Assembly (NCBI RefSeq): GCF_905163445.1
Contig: NC_053184.1
Location: forward strand, 1,240,001 to 1,304,000
Direction of reading: 5' to 3'
Length of the DNA stretch: 64,000 bases
Source: Pararge aegeria
Lineage: Eukaryota > Arthropoda > Insecta > Lepidoptera > Nymphalidae
The notes under the pieces were generated by a model that was not told where the DNA came from, ran no database searches, and was given only the letters and a program-made list of their open reading frames with translations. Below, piece by piece: positions 40,076 through 50,410 of the stretch (positions are counted from its first letter, which is position 1; every line of letters begins with the position of its first letter). The position numbers were made by a program, and so were the translations under genes.

Positions 40076-40324
40076 ACAACAGCTCATATTCGTCTCTTGC
40101 CAAGTGAGCCCTGGCAAGACGCCTATCAGATGAGCTGAGCCGGGCCGTTCCATTGTGCTATGATAACCCAATTCTGTGCGGAAAATACTCCGTGTACATG
40201 ACGTCTGCCGAGATAGTATTACGTGCTGTTTAGCTGGAATCAAGATCTGCCCCACATTTTGTGTTGGATTACATTTTTAAAGTTCTCCATCTAATGTATT
40301 CACCCTGTTTATACTCCGACGCAA

Positions 40325-40720
40325 AGTTATTTTAGTATCTACGTATTATTCGCCTGCTTGCTGAAACGGCTAGACCAAATTGGATGAAACTTTGTGTGTA
40401 TTTCAATGGTAGTACGGGTCATCTCCATTTCTATGGGTTACTGGATGGATTGAGGACACAATTTGGACACAATTTGCATTTGCGCTGCGGCGTCCGCGAG
40501 CTATGTTTGTAATTCTTCTTTACGTGTTTTTGGCATATTAACAGCTCGACCGATTTGGTTTAAAATTTGTGTATGTATTTCAATGGGTTACACGATGGTT
40601 TGAAAATACAATTGGACTCGGTAGATGGCGTTGCTTTACCAAGTAGTATGACGTATGCCAGTTCCGCTAGTAGTATTATTAGCTTTAGATTAGATACGTC
40701 TCGTCGTCATTCCTCAGTGC
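40325..40720 (+). mobile_element. REP-H-like repeat, two internal modules
   Basis: The phrase ACCAAATTGGATGAAACTTT GTGTGTATTTCAATGG is echoed at 40550-40600 (ACCGATTTGGTTTAAAATTT, GTATGTATTTCAATGGGTTA). The end CGCTAGTAGTATTATTAG is repeat-like. The internal direct repetition suggests a tandem or composite element. Confidence 0.5.
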
Positions 40721-41214
40721 CTTAAGAGTGTAAACACCAAAGTTTTCATATAGAAATCTAAGTAAAAATTAAGGATTTACGTTTTATCTATTGCAACTCT
40801 TTTAAATGAGCAACGTACGGAAAAGCGTGATATCTTTTCGTCCAAAACTTCTATGCTTGGAGTAATGAATCACTCGTCAAGAGAATTCTCAATCACTCAG
40901 CCAGCCAGCTCGGTAGCGACAAAGAAAATCATGCTCGGAATATGTTCATGATACAAGAGTCAGTGATACTAACATACCTCAGTGAGTTGCGAAACTAAAG
41001 TAGCAGTTAGGGCACCTAGTACCAACCTTAAGGTCTCAAGAAGGGATTTACCCCAAAATGGCAACCTTGTGGGGGGTTTTATTTTTGCAGTGGTCTTGTG
41101 TTGTTTGTTGTTTGTGTTGTTGTTTTTAACCACAACATACGGTTTTTTTTTGTATCGTATCTATTTTGTATGTGCCATAAATAATTCAGACATACAACCA
41201 ATCACAACAGTTCA
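40721..41214. other. Unassigned stretch
   Basis: An open frame from 40982 continues into the LINE-K tail. Its first 70 codons include a hydrophobic Val/Leu/Phe run encoded by TTTGTTG-type low-complexity DNA, and I do not credit them. Confidence 0.4.
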
Positions 41215-41646
41215 GAGAAAATTCGAAAATTTGTTTGTTAAATTCCTAAATATGAAATGTGCTTGCGGTATGGCTGTAAAAATATATAATAAACTACCAA
41301 CCGATTTCGACATGAATCATGAATCATGAATCTTAATATGTTTAAGAATAAATTAAGTAAAATGCTTCCCGAAAAATGTTATTATGATGTAAAAGAATAT
41401 TTATTATAAACTAAATAATTTTAAATATAACTTATGGATCATTTATTTCGATTTGGTTATTTATTTATTTTTTACTGTCATTTTTAATTTTATCATGTGT
41501 TTGTAAGTGTTTACTTTAATTTAATTTTACATTTAATTAAGGTTGATCTTTTTAATATCCTTGAACCTTTAAACTAACTATATTGTATACCATCATCTTG
41601 ATATTGTACAAACGTTCTTGCAAATAAATGATTATTATTATTATTA
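41215..41646 (+). mobile_element. LINE-K ORF2 C-terminus and 3' end, frame broken by a heptamer expansion
   Basis: One frame reads KCACGMAVKIYNKLPTDFDM. After a shift it continues NLNMFKNKLSKMLPEKCYYD, then VKEYLL and stop. This is a CR1-like ORF2 tail (KxYNxLP...FKxxLxxxLxxxxYYxxxEYL). The break coincides with three tandem copies of ATGAATC at 41312-41332. Removing two units (14 bp) would restore the frame. The 3' end TTGCAAATAAATGATTATTA plus ATT repeats closes the element. Confidence 0.85.
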
Positions 41647-41647
41647 A

Positions 41648-41713
41648 ATTGCACTTGCCGGGAAGTGAGTAAGCCACCTCCATCTTTTAAAATCACAGCG
41701 CTCACCACTGGGT
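41648..41713 (-). mobile_element. SINE-B head fragment
   Basis: CACTTGCCGGGAAGTGAGTA, then CCACCTCCATCTTTTAAAAT and CACAGCGCTCACCACTGGG form the reversed tRNA-like head, directly against the LINE-K tail. Confidence 0.7.
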
Positions 41714-42344
41714 ATATGGGTACTATAAGCTCTTACAGCGTTTGAACTCATATTGCGAACTCATCGTTTTACTTGAGATGGTTTTACTTGCACTATCTAC
41801 ATATGCACCGCGGTACTCGCTCAGATGACTCGCAACTCCGAAGGCCTTAATTAATGGCTCGGCGACAAAGAGGCCTGTGTCGGGCCTGAGTTATCAACTT
41901 TTCCGCCTGGCGGTCACGGCGCGGCAGACCGTGATAAAGCTGTTAAGGAACACGCTGTATATTCTACAGCGTTATTTATTTAACTGCAGCAACATTGCAC
42001 TAATACTAAATGTGAAAGTTTTTGTTGGTTTGTCCTTATTTCACGCAGCAATAGCACATTGCAACAAGCGCGTTATAAATGAAAAAAAATACATATGATA
42101 TTTATCAAAGATTTAGTCTCTGATAGAAGATAATATGATTTTAGAGCATAAAGCCACCATACCGCCCCATGCGGGCTTTATCAACTATTTTCATGTATAG
42201 ATATGGACTTCTTTGGGTATCATCAACAGTCAACTTAGATTAACCATGTTACCCCGACGCAGTCTACTTCGGTCGATACTAGGGCAATCCAAAGTTTATA
42301 TTAAATGTAAGCTTACAGAAAAAAACCTATTATAACGCTAAGTA
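41714..42344. other. Mostly unassigned
   Basis: 42003-42055 holds a REP-H start (CTAAATGTGAAAGTTTTTGT, TGTCCTTATTTCACGCAGC). The rest is unassigned; the 73-codon frame at 41877 overlaps this repeat. Confidence 0.4.
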
Positions 42345-42622
42345 TTACTTAAACGATAAAAAAGCTTGGGTGTGAATTGCTCTAGCTTAATATAAAGTAA
42401 CTGTGAGATGGTGATAACAAAAAAAATATTACCTAATAAGTTTGTTGTGGGCTTTTCTTAGACCTGGGCGCATTTGGAACCCTCGTAGCTTTAGGTTTAA
42501 GTTGGCGAACAAAGTAATCACAGTCCCCTTACAATTATAAATGAACGCTTTGTAAGTGCCTGCGGTTAGGCCTACACGAAAAAAGAAATTTTGAATTTAA
42601 ATTTGAATTTGAATTTACCCTC
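42345..42622 (+). mobile_element. LINE-T 3' end with TTTGAA tail
   Basis: ACGATAAAAAAGCTTGGGTG, CTGTGAGATGGTGATAACAA, GACCTGGGCGCATTTGGAAC, CCTCGTAGCTTTAGGTTTAA and AGGCCTACACG lead to a tail of AATTTGAATTTGAATTT. Highly similar to 38385-38665. Confidence 0.85.
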
Positions 42623-43087
42623 AATTGAATTGTAACTTTAAACACAATAATTATTCAATACTTAAAAAGGTAATTAAATAAAATGAGAGTCGGTGTAATT
42701 AGAAGCTTTTCTACCAATGTTCATGAAAAGCACCGCCAATTGAAAATTAACTTTAAGCGAGTGAAACAAGGTTGCTTTCAGTTTAATTTAAAGCTGTTTT
42801 TATAAAAGTGGGCTAATCTGATAACAATCCGACCGCCGCATCGATTATCTTCGCGTTAAATCTGACATGTCGCTAGGCGTAACAGTCACTGGTGAAGTGT
42901 GTATAATTATAACCTGACATGTAGTGATATGCTAATTTTGTACACAGCGAATTACACGCGATTTGAATAATTGACCTGAACTTATATACAAGTGACAATT
43001 ATTCATTATAGATAATCGTAAGATAGTAAAATGATTATAACCCCAAAAATTTGGCTATCAAATGCAGAAACGATTTGTAGATCTATA
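42623..43087. other. Unassigned stretch
   Basis: No feature recognised. Confidence 0.45.
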
Positions 43088-43330
43088 CTAGTACTATCCT
43101 TATTAATATGACTTATTAATATAATTAATGCGAAAGTGTGTTTGTTTATTTGTTTGTCGTTCATTAACGCACTAGCTAAGCAACTAATTAACTTGATATT
43201 TTTATGGAGTTAGTTGAAAGAACGGAGATTAACATAAGCTATTTATCTCAGGAAAACAACTGAATGCCACTGGATTAAAAAAAAAACGTATTAAACGTGG
43301 GCAAAGAACGCAGGCAACAACTTGTTAAAA
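43088..43330 (+). mobile_element. REP-H copy
   Basis: TATTAATATAATTAATGCGA, AAGTGTGTTTGTTTATTTGT, ACTAATTAACTTGATATTTT, GGAGTTAGTTGAAAGAACGG and CGCAGGCAACAACTTGTT follow the order of 15162-15370. Confidence 0.75.
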
Positions 43331-43374
43331 ATAAAGTCTACTACAATTTTAAGTCTACTTAAATGTGTGAGTTC

Positions 43375-43454
43375 ATGAATGCGCTCTGGGTCAGCGTGGT
43401 GGAGGAGACTCGTAACCTGTAGTAGGCCGGTAATGAGTCGATATGATGATGAAA
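43375..43454 (+). mobile_element. SINE-A 3' fragment
   Basis: CTGGGTCAGCGTGGTGGAGG, AGACTCGTAACCTGTAGTAG, GCCGGTAATGAGTCGATATG then ATGATGAAA. The GGACTACGGCC part is deleted. Confidence 0.7.
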
Positions 43455-43474
43455 ATGTGAAAAAACTTACTTAC

Positions 43475-43965
43475 GTTACTTTACGGAATTCCATGAAATA
43501 TTATGAAAATTAAGCTTAATTTGTTACACTCCGTGAAAAGCAGGAGAATAATCAACATTCTGTCTGGTGGGGGGCTTAGGCCGTGACTAGTTACCACCCT
43601 TCCGACAAAGACGTGCCGCTAAGCGATTTCGCGTTCCGATACGATGTCGCGTAGATACCGATTAGGAGTATGGGTTTAATATAACTGCTATACTCCCTAG
43701 CAGGTTAGCCCGCTACCATCTTAGACTTACCACCAGGTGAGATTACAGTCAAGGGCTAACTTGTAGTGGAATAAAAAAGAATCTTCTGAGGATGCTCCGG
43801 TGTCAGAGCGAAACGAGCGTAGAGAATACCTACTTTAATTTTAAAGATCTGTTTTGTGTGGAATATAAAGATTGAAGACATTATAAACTACACCATACAG
43901 ATTCCTCTTCTTTTCGCGGAGTATAGCAAATTAAGCTTAATTTTAGTAAAATAATATCGCTGATA
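43475..43965 (+). mobile_element. MITE-1, longest copy, split by SINE-B
   Basis: The left end ACTTTACGGAATTCCATGAA, TATTATGAAAATTAAGCTTA and CTCCGTGAAAAGCAGGAGAA defines the outer terminus. After SINE-B it resumes at CTTCTGAGGATGCTCCGGTG, ending CTTTTCGCGGAGTATAGCAA and ATTAAGCTTAATTTT. The left half of the central hairpin is lost at the SINE-B junction. Confidence 0.8.
43556..43776 (+). mobile_element. SINE-B nested in MITE-1, head missing
   Basis: TCTGTCTGGTGGGGGGCTTA, GACAAAGACGTGCCGCTAAG, GCAGGTTAGCCCGCTACCAT and CAGGTGAGATTACAGTCAAG, ending GTGGAATAAAAAA. The pentamer AGAAT occurs at both junctions but is too short to count as a proven target duplication. Confidence 0.8.
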
Positions 43966-44071
43966 TAGCTTTTTGTTTTTATAATTGACAATAATAATTT
44001 CTCAAAAAGGCTATACTAAAGATTGTATGAGATAAATTTATACATCAGAGTGCCTACTTTTACTTTACAGT

Positions 44072-44327
44072 TCTTCATCATCATCGTATCAACCCATTAC
44101 CGGCCCACTACAAGGCACGGTTCTCCTCCCACAATGAGAAGGGGTAAGGGTTGTAGTCCACCACGCTTGCCCAGTGCGGATTGGTGGACTCTACACACCT
44201 TTGAGAAAATTATGGAGAACTCTCAGGCTCCTTACGATGTTTTCCTTAACCGTTGAAGCAAGTGATATTTTAATTGCTTAAAACGCATATAACTTAGAGA
44301 AGTTAGAGGTGCGTGCTTGGATTTGAA
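44072..44327 (-). mobile_element. SINE-A, minus strand, long copy
   Basis: On plus: CATCATCATCGTATCAACCC, ATTACCGGCCCACTACAAGG, GTGCGGATTGGTGGACTCTA, CCGTTGAAGCAAGTGATATT and AGGTGCGTGCTTGGATTTGA. The head proper is missing at 44327, where the strand switches. Confidence 0.9.
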
Positions 44328-44392
44328 TTCATTGTGGGAGGAGACCCGTGCTCTGTTGTGGGCCGGCATTGGGTTGATATGATGCTGATGAT
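44328..44392 (+). mobile_element. SINE-A 3' end, inverted against its neighbour
   Basis: ATTGTGGGAGGAGACCCGTG, CTCTGTTGTGGGCCGGCATT, GGGTTGATATGATGCTGATG: a plus-strand 3' end starting exactly where the minus-strand copy stops. Confidence 0.85.
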
Positions 44393-45354
44393 GTAATTAG
44401 ATGCTCCTTTGCCATCTACAAAACATACTTAACTTTCATGCGTTCGAACAAGTAAACGTAGGTAGGAAGTCTCATACTTGCGTTCAGAAGTCGCGTTGTA
44501 CCGCTAGTATAGAATACACAGAAGTTAACCATTTATAGTTAACATAATATTAAATCGACAAAGCCATTAATTCATAGTAAACTGATGACACGAATGATGT
44601 TATTACGCGTCATTATAGTCATTATCTGGAATCGCGTGCTCGCTATAAATGAGTGCAGCAATGTTCAATTACCGGGCGTTTGTGTCCGAGGTTCCAGTTT
44701 GCTGATTTAACGACACTTTTAACACGCTGTTTTACGCTTATACGCAATACAAACTTATATTAGTCGGCACAGCTTGTCTGGGTGGGTTACTACCGCTTAT
44801 GCTTATGTACGGGAGCTGTGGTGATACGCTCGACCGTAACAATAGGAAGATCTTCCTCCGAGTGGGTGATCGTGCTCCGGAACATTCATTTTTCAAGTTG
44901 TATATATTTATTTATATTCTTTGGGAACACTTCGCTAGCGCGATGCAGGATTTTTGTAGCGCCATCTAGTTCTGTAATGTGGAGACCGCTACACTTATTT
45001 CTGCCTCTGTACGTTCTATTTGACATTCTTTTTTAACAATAATAATAATAAAATCTATATTTTTTATTACTACTTCTACCGCCTTTTGTATTACTACTTC
45101 TTTCGATGTTTCTGTTTTTTATATATTTTAAATATGTTAATGTTGTGGTATACAAATAAAGAGTTTAATAATAAAATCTATTTGCAAGAAACATTGTAAA
45201 ATGATGGTACAATATGTTTCGTCAATAGATACACTAAGAATATTGAATAATAAATAGAGAAATTACGATAAACATTCTGAGTGTAACACACTAACGTTTT
45301 TATTTGTTATATATAAGATTAAATACTACCTAAGATTAGCTTAAGTTATTTTGT
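44393..45354. other. Unassigned stretch
   Basis: The 84-codon frame at 44782 is not supported by any motif. AATAAAGAG and an ATT/AAT run near 45030 and 45150 may be repeat tails. Confidence 0.4.
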
Positions 45355-45420
45355 TTATCTCTCTCTCTCTCTCTCTGGTCGTTCCTTCATCACTGAAGAT
45401 CGGGGTCGTGGTGAGATCTA
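45355..45420 (-). mobile_element. RTE-like 3' end with GA tail
   Basis: On plus: (TC)n (about 45360-45377), then GGTCGTTCCTTCATCACTGA and AGATCGGGGTCGTGG. This parallels the end of the element at 32255-32300 (TCTCTCTC then the reversed HDPQ-type codons). Only the terminus is preserved. Confidence 0.55.
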
Positions 45421-45687
45421 ACTTCACGGTGGTAATTATTTATAAACAGTAGGAAAATATGTCAGATTTTAAATGATAACAAATTCATTATTACATAAAT
45501 TTATTAATTAAAATCAACACAATTCATAAAAAAATTATAAAATGTAAATTTAATGTGACGGCATTAGTATGTCAGTGAAATTGAATGTCAAATAGTAAAA
45601 TCATTATAAAATATTAATTGGAAAAAATTTCATTAAATAAATTAAAGAATTGAAGAATTGAAGTCTAATAAAAAGTACTTTTTTTTG

Positions 45688-45995
45688 GATTGTGTGTTGC
45701 TGTTGCAACCCTAATGATTTCAACAGCGTAACGCGGGGCATGATGGCCTCGCAATGAGGCTGTGCCGGGAACAGTTTGAACCCTAGGGCTCGAAGAAGCG
45801 AAGGATACGTCAGCCTGAGGGCGCCTTATGTGAGCCCGAACCTTGGCTCAGACGACGTTTAGTTTCGGTGATAAGTCCGCATGCCTTCGAGTCCGTGAAT
45901 TGAGCCCACGTCCAGATGACGTCATCGGAGACTTCGTCTTTGCCGGCAAAGATGCGGTTGAGGTAGAGGTAGAGGTTGATTGTGTGTCCTTTCTA
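45688..45995 (-). mobile_element. REP-F with a 61-codon open segment
   Basis: The minus strand is open from just after TAG (45993-45995) to TGA (45810-45812). It includes NRIFAGKDEVSDDVIWTWAQ and FTDSKACGLITETKRRLSQG. After the stop the sequence runs through the element shared with 13250-13345 and ends in an A-rich tract near 45680. I do not recognise the protein. It is probably the coding tail of a retroelement. Confidence 0.5.
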
Positions 45996-47086
45996 GCATT
46001 TCCAGCAGTAATATGATCGTCTGGTTTGCAAAGGATATGTTTAGGCCTCCTTTTGTTGAGAGTTGCGCTTCGGTGAGTAAAAATACTACATACATATTGC
46101 TTACATTACACTCTACTATTGATTTTTGTAATAATAAAGTCGAATCAATAATATATCCCTTTATAATGCAGTTTAATTCCAATAATCAATCAGTCTTTCT
46201 GGTAGCAGCCGAATTGCTGCCTAGCTGGTAATGGACAAAAGCACATAATTCCGAAAGGTCCTTTGTAGGTCCATATCACAAACAATAGTAAATTGATTTA
46301 AGTTTATTGATGTAAGTCAATGTCAATGATTTGACAATATTTATAAAATTACCGATTTTTCATTCAAACAAGTGCAATATATATAGTCTTACAGAGCCCT
46401 GACTTGTATGGCGTCACGAAAAATGGAGTTACACTCAATTATGCCGTCATGCCACCTCTGCTCCACATTACTCTCTATTATAAACACTTATACCAAATAA
46501 GCTCACTCGCATTATACGTCAACAATAAATAAGACAAAAAGCAATAAAACTTTCCGTATAAATCTTTCATATCGCGAAACAAATTTTTCTCTCAACTAAA
46601 TACATAATTCATACAAGATTCCTTCGATAATCGGACGCCGTAGCTACCGGTCGCTCGTTCTCTTTATAAACGCCTCGAGCAACGCAGATACGCCGCAGAA
46701 ATAATAGTACAACTTTTATCAGCAAAGACAAGGAAATCGAACGGTTTTATCTGGAAAGTGGTCCTGCGAATTGCGCTGGCTCCCCAGGTTTTATCAGCTC
46801 GCCTGGGGCTAGAGTCCGCTTATATTAATCAATGGAGCTACTGTGAAATGTTCCGGCCGAAGAATATCATTATACTGTTGTATATTGTAATGAGTTAGGA
46901 TAGTCGTAGCTTTCGTTTTATTATGCGAATGTAGTTATCACCATAAACTCAATACCAGTATCAAAAGTGACTTCTGTATTCTTTTTTCTATTTGAATAAA
47001 GAAATAACTTCAGAGACTTTTAATGAGACCGATTCGAGACCACTTTGGTCAAGATAGACTTATAAGGTCATAAGTTCTTCCTGAGG
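45996..47086. other. Unassigned stretch, possible promoter-like segment
   Basis: 46625-46700 has a CG-rich patch with CTTTATAAACGCCTCGAGCA, which looks TATA-like. The overlapping frames on both strands at 45922-46231 are shadows of each other. No exon supported. Confidence 0.35.
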
Positions 47087-47460
47087 GAGACTAAGATGAA
47101 AAGAATGGATGCTCTTGCGATGTGGTGATGGAGGAGAATGTTGGCAGTGACCGGGAACATGTTTCGTATTAATAAATCGATTCTCGACGAACTCAGCGTC
47201 AAACAGCGCCTATCTTCTGCAGTTCAAGCGCGAGTTCTCAGTTTCTTTTGTCACGTGTCCAGGCGTAATGACGTTTCCATTGAGCGTCTTGCGGTTCAAG
47301 GAAAAGTAGAAGATACCAGAGCACCGATGAGATGGACGGAACAAGTGAAAGCTGCAATCGAGGCTCCTCTACATTAATTTAGCAAGAAAGGCAACCGTTA
47401 GAGAAGGGTGGTGAGGGGTGGTGTAAAGCAAGCTACAACACCCCGTTGACGACCACGTCA
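47087..47460 (+). mobile_element. RTE-like LINE type 2, ORF2 C-terminal tail, stop-interrupted
   Basis: From 47096 the frame reads MKRMDALAMW, then TGA (47126-47128), then WRRMLAVTGNMFRINKSILD, ELSVKQRLSSAVQARVLSFF, HVSRRNDVSIERLAVQGKVE, RAPMRWTEQVKAA and stop at 47375-47377. RMDAxxMWxWRRML...SILxEL...QRLSS...HxxRR...GKVxGxR...MRWTxQ is the standard tail of RTE-type ORF2 proteins. The in-frame TGA replaces an aromatic or Cys codon, so the copy is dead. Confidence 0.85.
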
Positions 47461-47519
47461 CCAGTCTGCCAGACTTACAGTCTTGAAAGACTGGTTGGTA
47501 GTAAAACCTCTTAGTTTAA

Positions 47520-47765
47520 CTAAAACCCCAAATTTCATTGAATGACAATGTGAGAAGGTGAGAACAAAAAAAATCATCTGGCTAAGTTTTTTTGTGGGCT
47601 TCTTCTTTTCACCGGGACGCGTTAGAAGCCCTCATAGCTTTAGCTTTAAGTTTACGAATATAGTTATCGCCGTCATCTCACTATTGGTACACATTTCTCA
47701 TGTAAAAGTACCATCTATGGGCATACTTGAATATATTTTTGACTTTGACTTTGACATAAATATAG
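47520..47765 (+). mobile_element. LINE-T 3' end with TTTGACTTTGAC tail
   Basis: CAATGTGAGAAGGTGAGAAC, CTGGCTAAGTTTTTTTGTGG, CACCGGGACGCGTTAGAAGC, GGGCATACTTGAATATATTT then TTTGACTTTGACTTTGAC. The tail matches that at 255-285 rather than the TTTGAA tails of 38.4 and 42.4 kb. Confidence 0.85.
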
Positions 47766-48370
47766 CTCAATTATTAACACACATAGTAAAAATAGCCAGA
47801 CTTTCAAACTGTATTTTATACTAACGTATAGGGCTTTAATAGGTCTCTTTTCACATACAAATCACCATTAGGTATTTGATCTTAAAAATAGTTGAGAAAA
47901 TTTGGTTTCGTCTTCTTTAAATTAGAATAAATAAAAGAAAATATACTTATATTATAAATGCCTTAGTCACGAGAACGAAGAACTAGTATACAGTACTATA
48001 TAATCTTATTTTGCATTACATCAGTAAATCTGCGGCGGCCTTAGGATCTCGCAATTAATAAGTTTCGAGGCACCGGACGTCCGGCCGCCAGCTGGACAAG
48101 GCTGAGTTAGAAGTCAGTACTTCTTGGACTGAAACATTTCGCTTTCTCGACTACAAATAATTTATTAAGTTAACTGGGAGTTAAAGTTATTAAGATAAGG
48201 AATTAAAGTTATTAAGATTACACAGTATTCATTACATTTATTTTTAACTGAGTAAAAATAGTAACGAACACAACAAATTACATAAAAGATACCCAATTCA
48301 TTTATTTCTAGTAATATTGTTTCTTTAAAATATAAATATAACCTAAAATAAACTATTTAAAACTAAATAA
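47766..48370. other. Unassigned stretch
   Basis: 48030-48130 is GC-richer (GGCACCGGACGTCCGGCCGC). No gene. Confidence 0.4.
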
Positions 48371-48640
48371 AATCTGAAACGTCCTCGAAACCACCGCAGC
48401 GAGGCACAGTTCCTAAGATGCTGGCAGCATTGCCCCTTTGGATGGCCAAACTAATTCGTTGGCCAAGGTAACTGCCCGCTCTAGGATCACCGGTAGACTC
48501 GATAACCCTTTTCGATAATTCTTTGAAAAGGGATAAAATGATTTATATAATTTAATCTTTTGGGAACACCAACCAATGGCACACTGTGGCTGATTTTCTT
48601 GCCAGATTCTTTTCAGTATTATCGGTTGTAGAGTCACAAA
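48371..48640 (-). mobile_element. LINE-Q ORF2 C-terminus and 3' end
   Basis: The minus-strand frame reads GDPRAGSYLGQRISLAIQRG, then NAASILGTVPRCGGFEDVSD, FI and stop. It is the best preserved LINE-Q tail in the window. An overlapping 74-codon open frame (48413-48637) is in a different frame in this segment, showing a frameshift upstream of the conserved peptide. Confidence 0.8.
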
Positions 48641-48678
48641 AACAGTACACTTAACGTTTTAAAAGTAATTATATTTGT

Positions 48679-48845
48679 TCATTATCATAAAATCATTAGC
48701 GGCCCACTATAGGGTACGGCTCTCCTCTCAGTGTGAGAAAGGTCTAGGCTTTAGGCAAAGGCCTACAGCCTGGACACTGGCCGAGTGTGATTTGGTGAAC
48801 TTCACATGCTTTTAAAAACATTATGGCTTCACAGGCTATAGAGGT
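48679..48845 (-). mobile_element. SINE-A, decayed 3' half
   Basis: On plus: ATTAGCGGCCCACTATAGGG, TACGGCTCTCCTCTCAGTGT, GACACTGGCCGAGTGTGATT and AACATTATGGCTTCACAGGC. The head is absent and there is a duplication of TTTAGGC(A)AAGGCCTA. Confidence 0.7.
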
Positions 48846-49712
48846 ACATTATGTACTGTCTCTGTGACTTATCTGTGAAACTTAATAAGTAGTTTTTGAG
48901 TAAACATAAAACCATAGTTTTTACTGAAATATTTTTACAGTTAAGTGTAATTCCTTATGAAATATACTTATGCACACTTCAACAGTATTTCTTAATTCGG
49001 TTACACGTTGTATAATGTTTATCTTAAAGTTTACCTTTGTTATAATATTATGAACCTATAGCAAGTTCTTGAGACGTAGATATTAATAAAATCGCAGTCT
49101 AGCTCAGCAACCAGTAAGCCTTCCGAAGAGAGATAATAAAATGCGAACTCATCGTCTTAGCTTCGTCGTGAACTCACGAGTTGATTAAAACCCTACCCAC
49201 TTGGTGGAGGCGGCCATCATAATTGGATACTCTATTTCTGATCCGCGCCGCAAGCGTTCGAATACATCAAAATGTCTTAGGGTGACCGCGAACGGCGCGT
49301 GTAATTGCTTTAAGGCACAAGTAAGTACTTTACTCGTTAAAGCGATCGATTATTTCTTTTTAAACTTAACTTGAAGAAAACAGATGAGTAATGCGCAAGA
49401 ATAACTTGTACTTGCAAAATGTTTTAATAGAAATACTAGTAGCATTATAAGTACAAACAGGTAAAACATGAATTTAAAGTGGTCTATAGATACCTGTTGA
49501 TATTCATTTTGAATGGTGATTAAATTTGAGTCGCTGACGAATACAGTTTTACAATTTTGGTTTTTTCTATTTGGATATCTATTATTTGAAAATCATGAAG
49601 TCGTATTACTTATCTAAATTCTTACCATTTTTTCATGTCAATGCGCCAGTGCTGTCATCTATGGAAAAAAAAATACGTCTTGCCCATAATCAACTTTAGT
49701 TTTAATAGCATG
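48846..49712. other. Unassigned stretch
   Basis: No supported feature. 49180-49320 is somewhat GC-richer. Confidence 0.4.
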
Positions 49713-49962
49713 CCACATTACCAGCCCACTACAGAGCACAGGTCTCCTTCAACAATGAGGAGGGGTAGTCCACCACGCTGGCCCAGTGCGGATTGGTGGA
49801 CTCCATACACCTTTTAGAACATAATGTAGAACTCTCAGGTATGCAGGCATTCCTCACGATGTTTTCCTTCAGCGTTGGAGCAAGTGATATTTTGATAGAG
49901 GGGGAAGATGGAAAAGTTAGAGGTGCGTGCTGGGGTTGTCACCGCACTATCACCGCTTAAGA
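49713..49962 (-). mobile_element. SINE-A, nearly complete
   Basis: On plus: CCACATTACCAGCCCACTAC, GGCCCAGTGCGGATTGGTGG, GGAGCAAGTGATATTTTGAT, AGGTGCGTGCTGGGGTTGTC and ACTATCACCGCTT. A deletion fuses the B box region to the head. Confidence 0.85.
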
Positions 49963-50317
49963 CGGTTCTTGGCGGAACCGTTTACAATAAGTTAATTCGT
50001 TTAACCGCTCGATCGTAGCAAGCCTTGTCTAGCCACGAGATATATTTCACGACACCTATATGCGGCGGTTTAATTTTTAACTCGTGCTGTCGTGTTTTAA
50101 ATTAATGAGGCTGTACGTTAGCTTAATGAAACGCTGGTTTTTGATGTGTTTGTGTTTTTCACGTGGAACGCCATTTATTTCATTACATTACGTTCTATAT
50201 TCGTATCGGGTGAGACTTTGGTGATATATGTGTGATAACACGGTGATTAGTAGACGGTGATAGATTTTTTTTAGAGTTACAATAAAGTTTTGATATGCTT
50301 GTTGTATGTTACTAGAA
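49963..50317. other. Unassigned stretch
   Basis: No feature recognised. Confidence 0.4.
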
Positions 50318-50395
50318 AGCGGCGATAGCCTTGTGGATAAGGCTTCGGCTTCCCTTTCAAGAGGACTAAGTTCACACACCAGCTCTTAAACATTA
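50318..50395 (+). mobile_element. SINE-A head
   Basis: AAGCGGCGATAGCCTTGTGG, ATAAGGCTTCGGCTTCCCTT, CACACACCAGCTCTTAA. Truncated; a second head follows at 50411. Confidence 0.7.
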
Positions 50396-50410
50396 CGTAC
50401 GTCAATGATA

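Noticed and set aside
40982..41214. Apparent hydrophobic N-terminal segment in front of a LINE-K tail
   Set aside because: The hydrophobic run is encoded by TTTGTTGTTT-like low-complexity DNA, and no start context or homology supports it.
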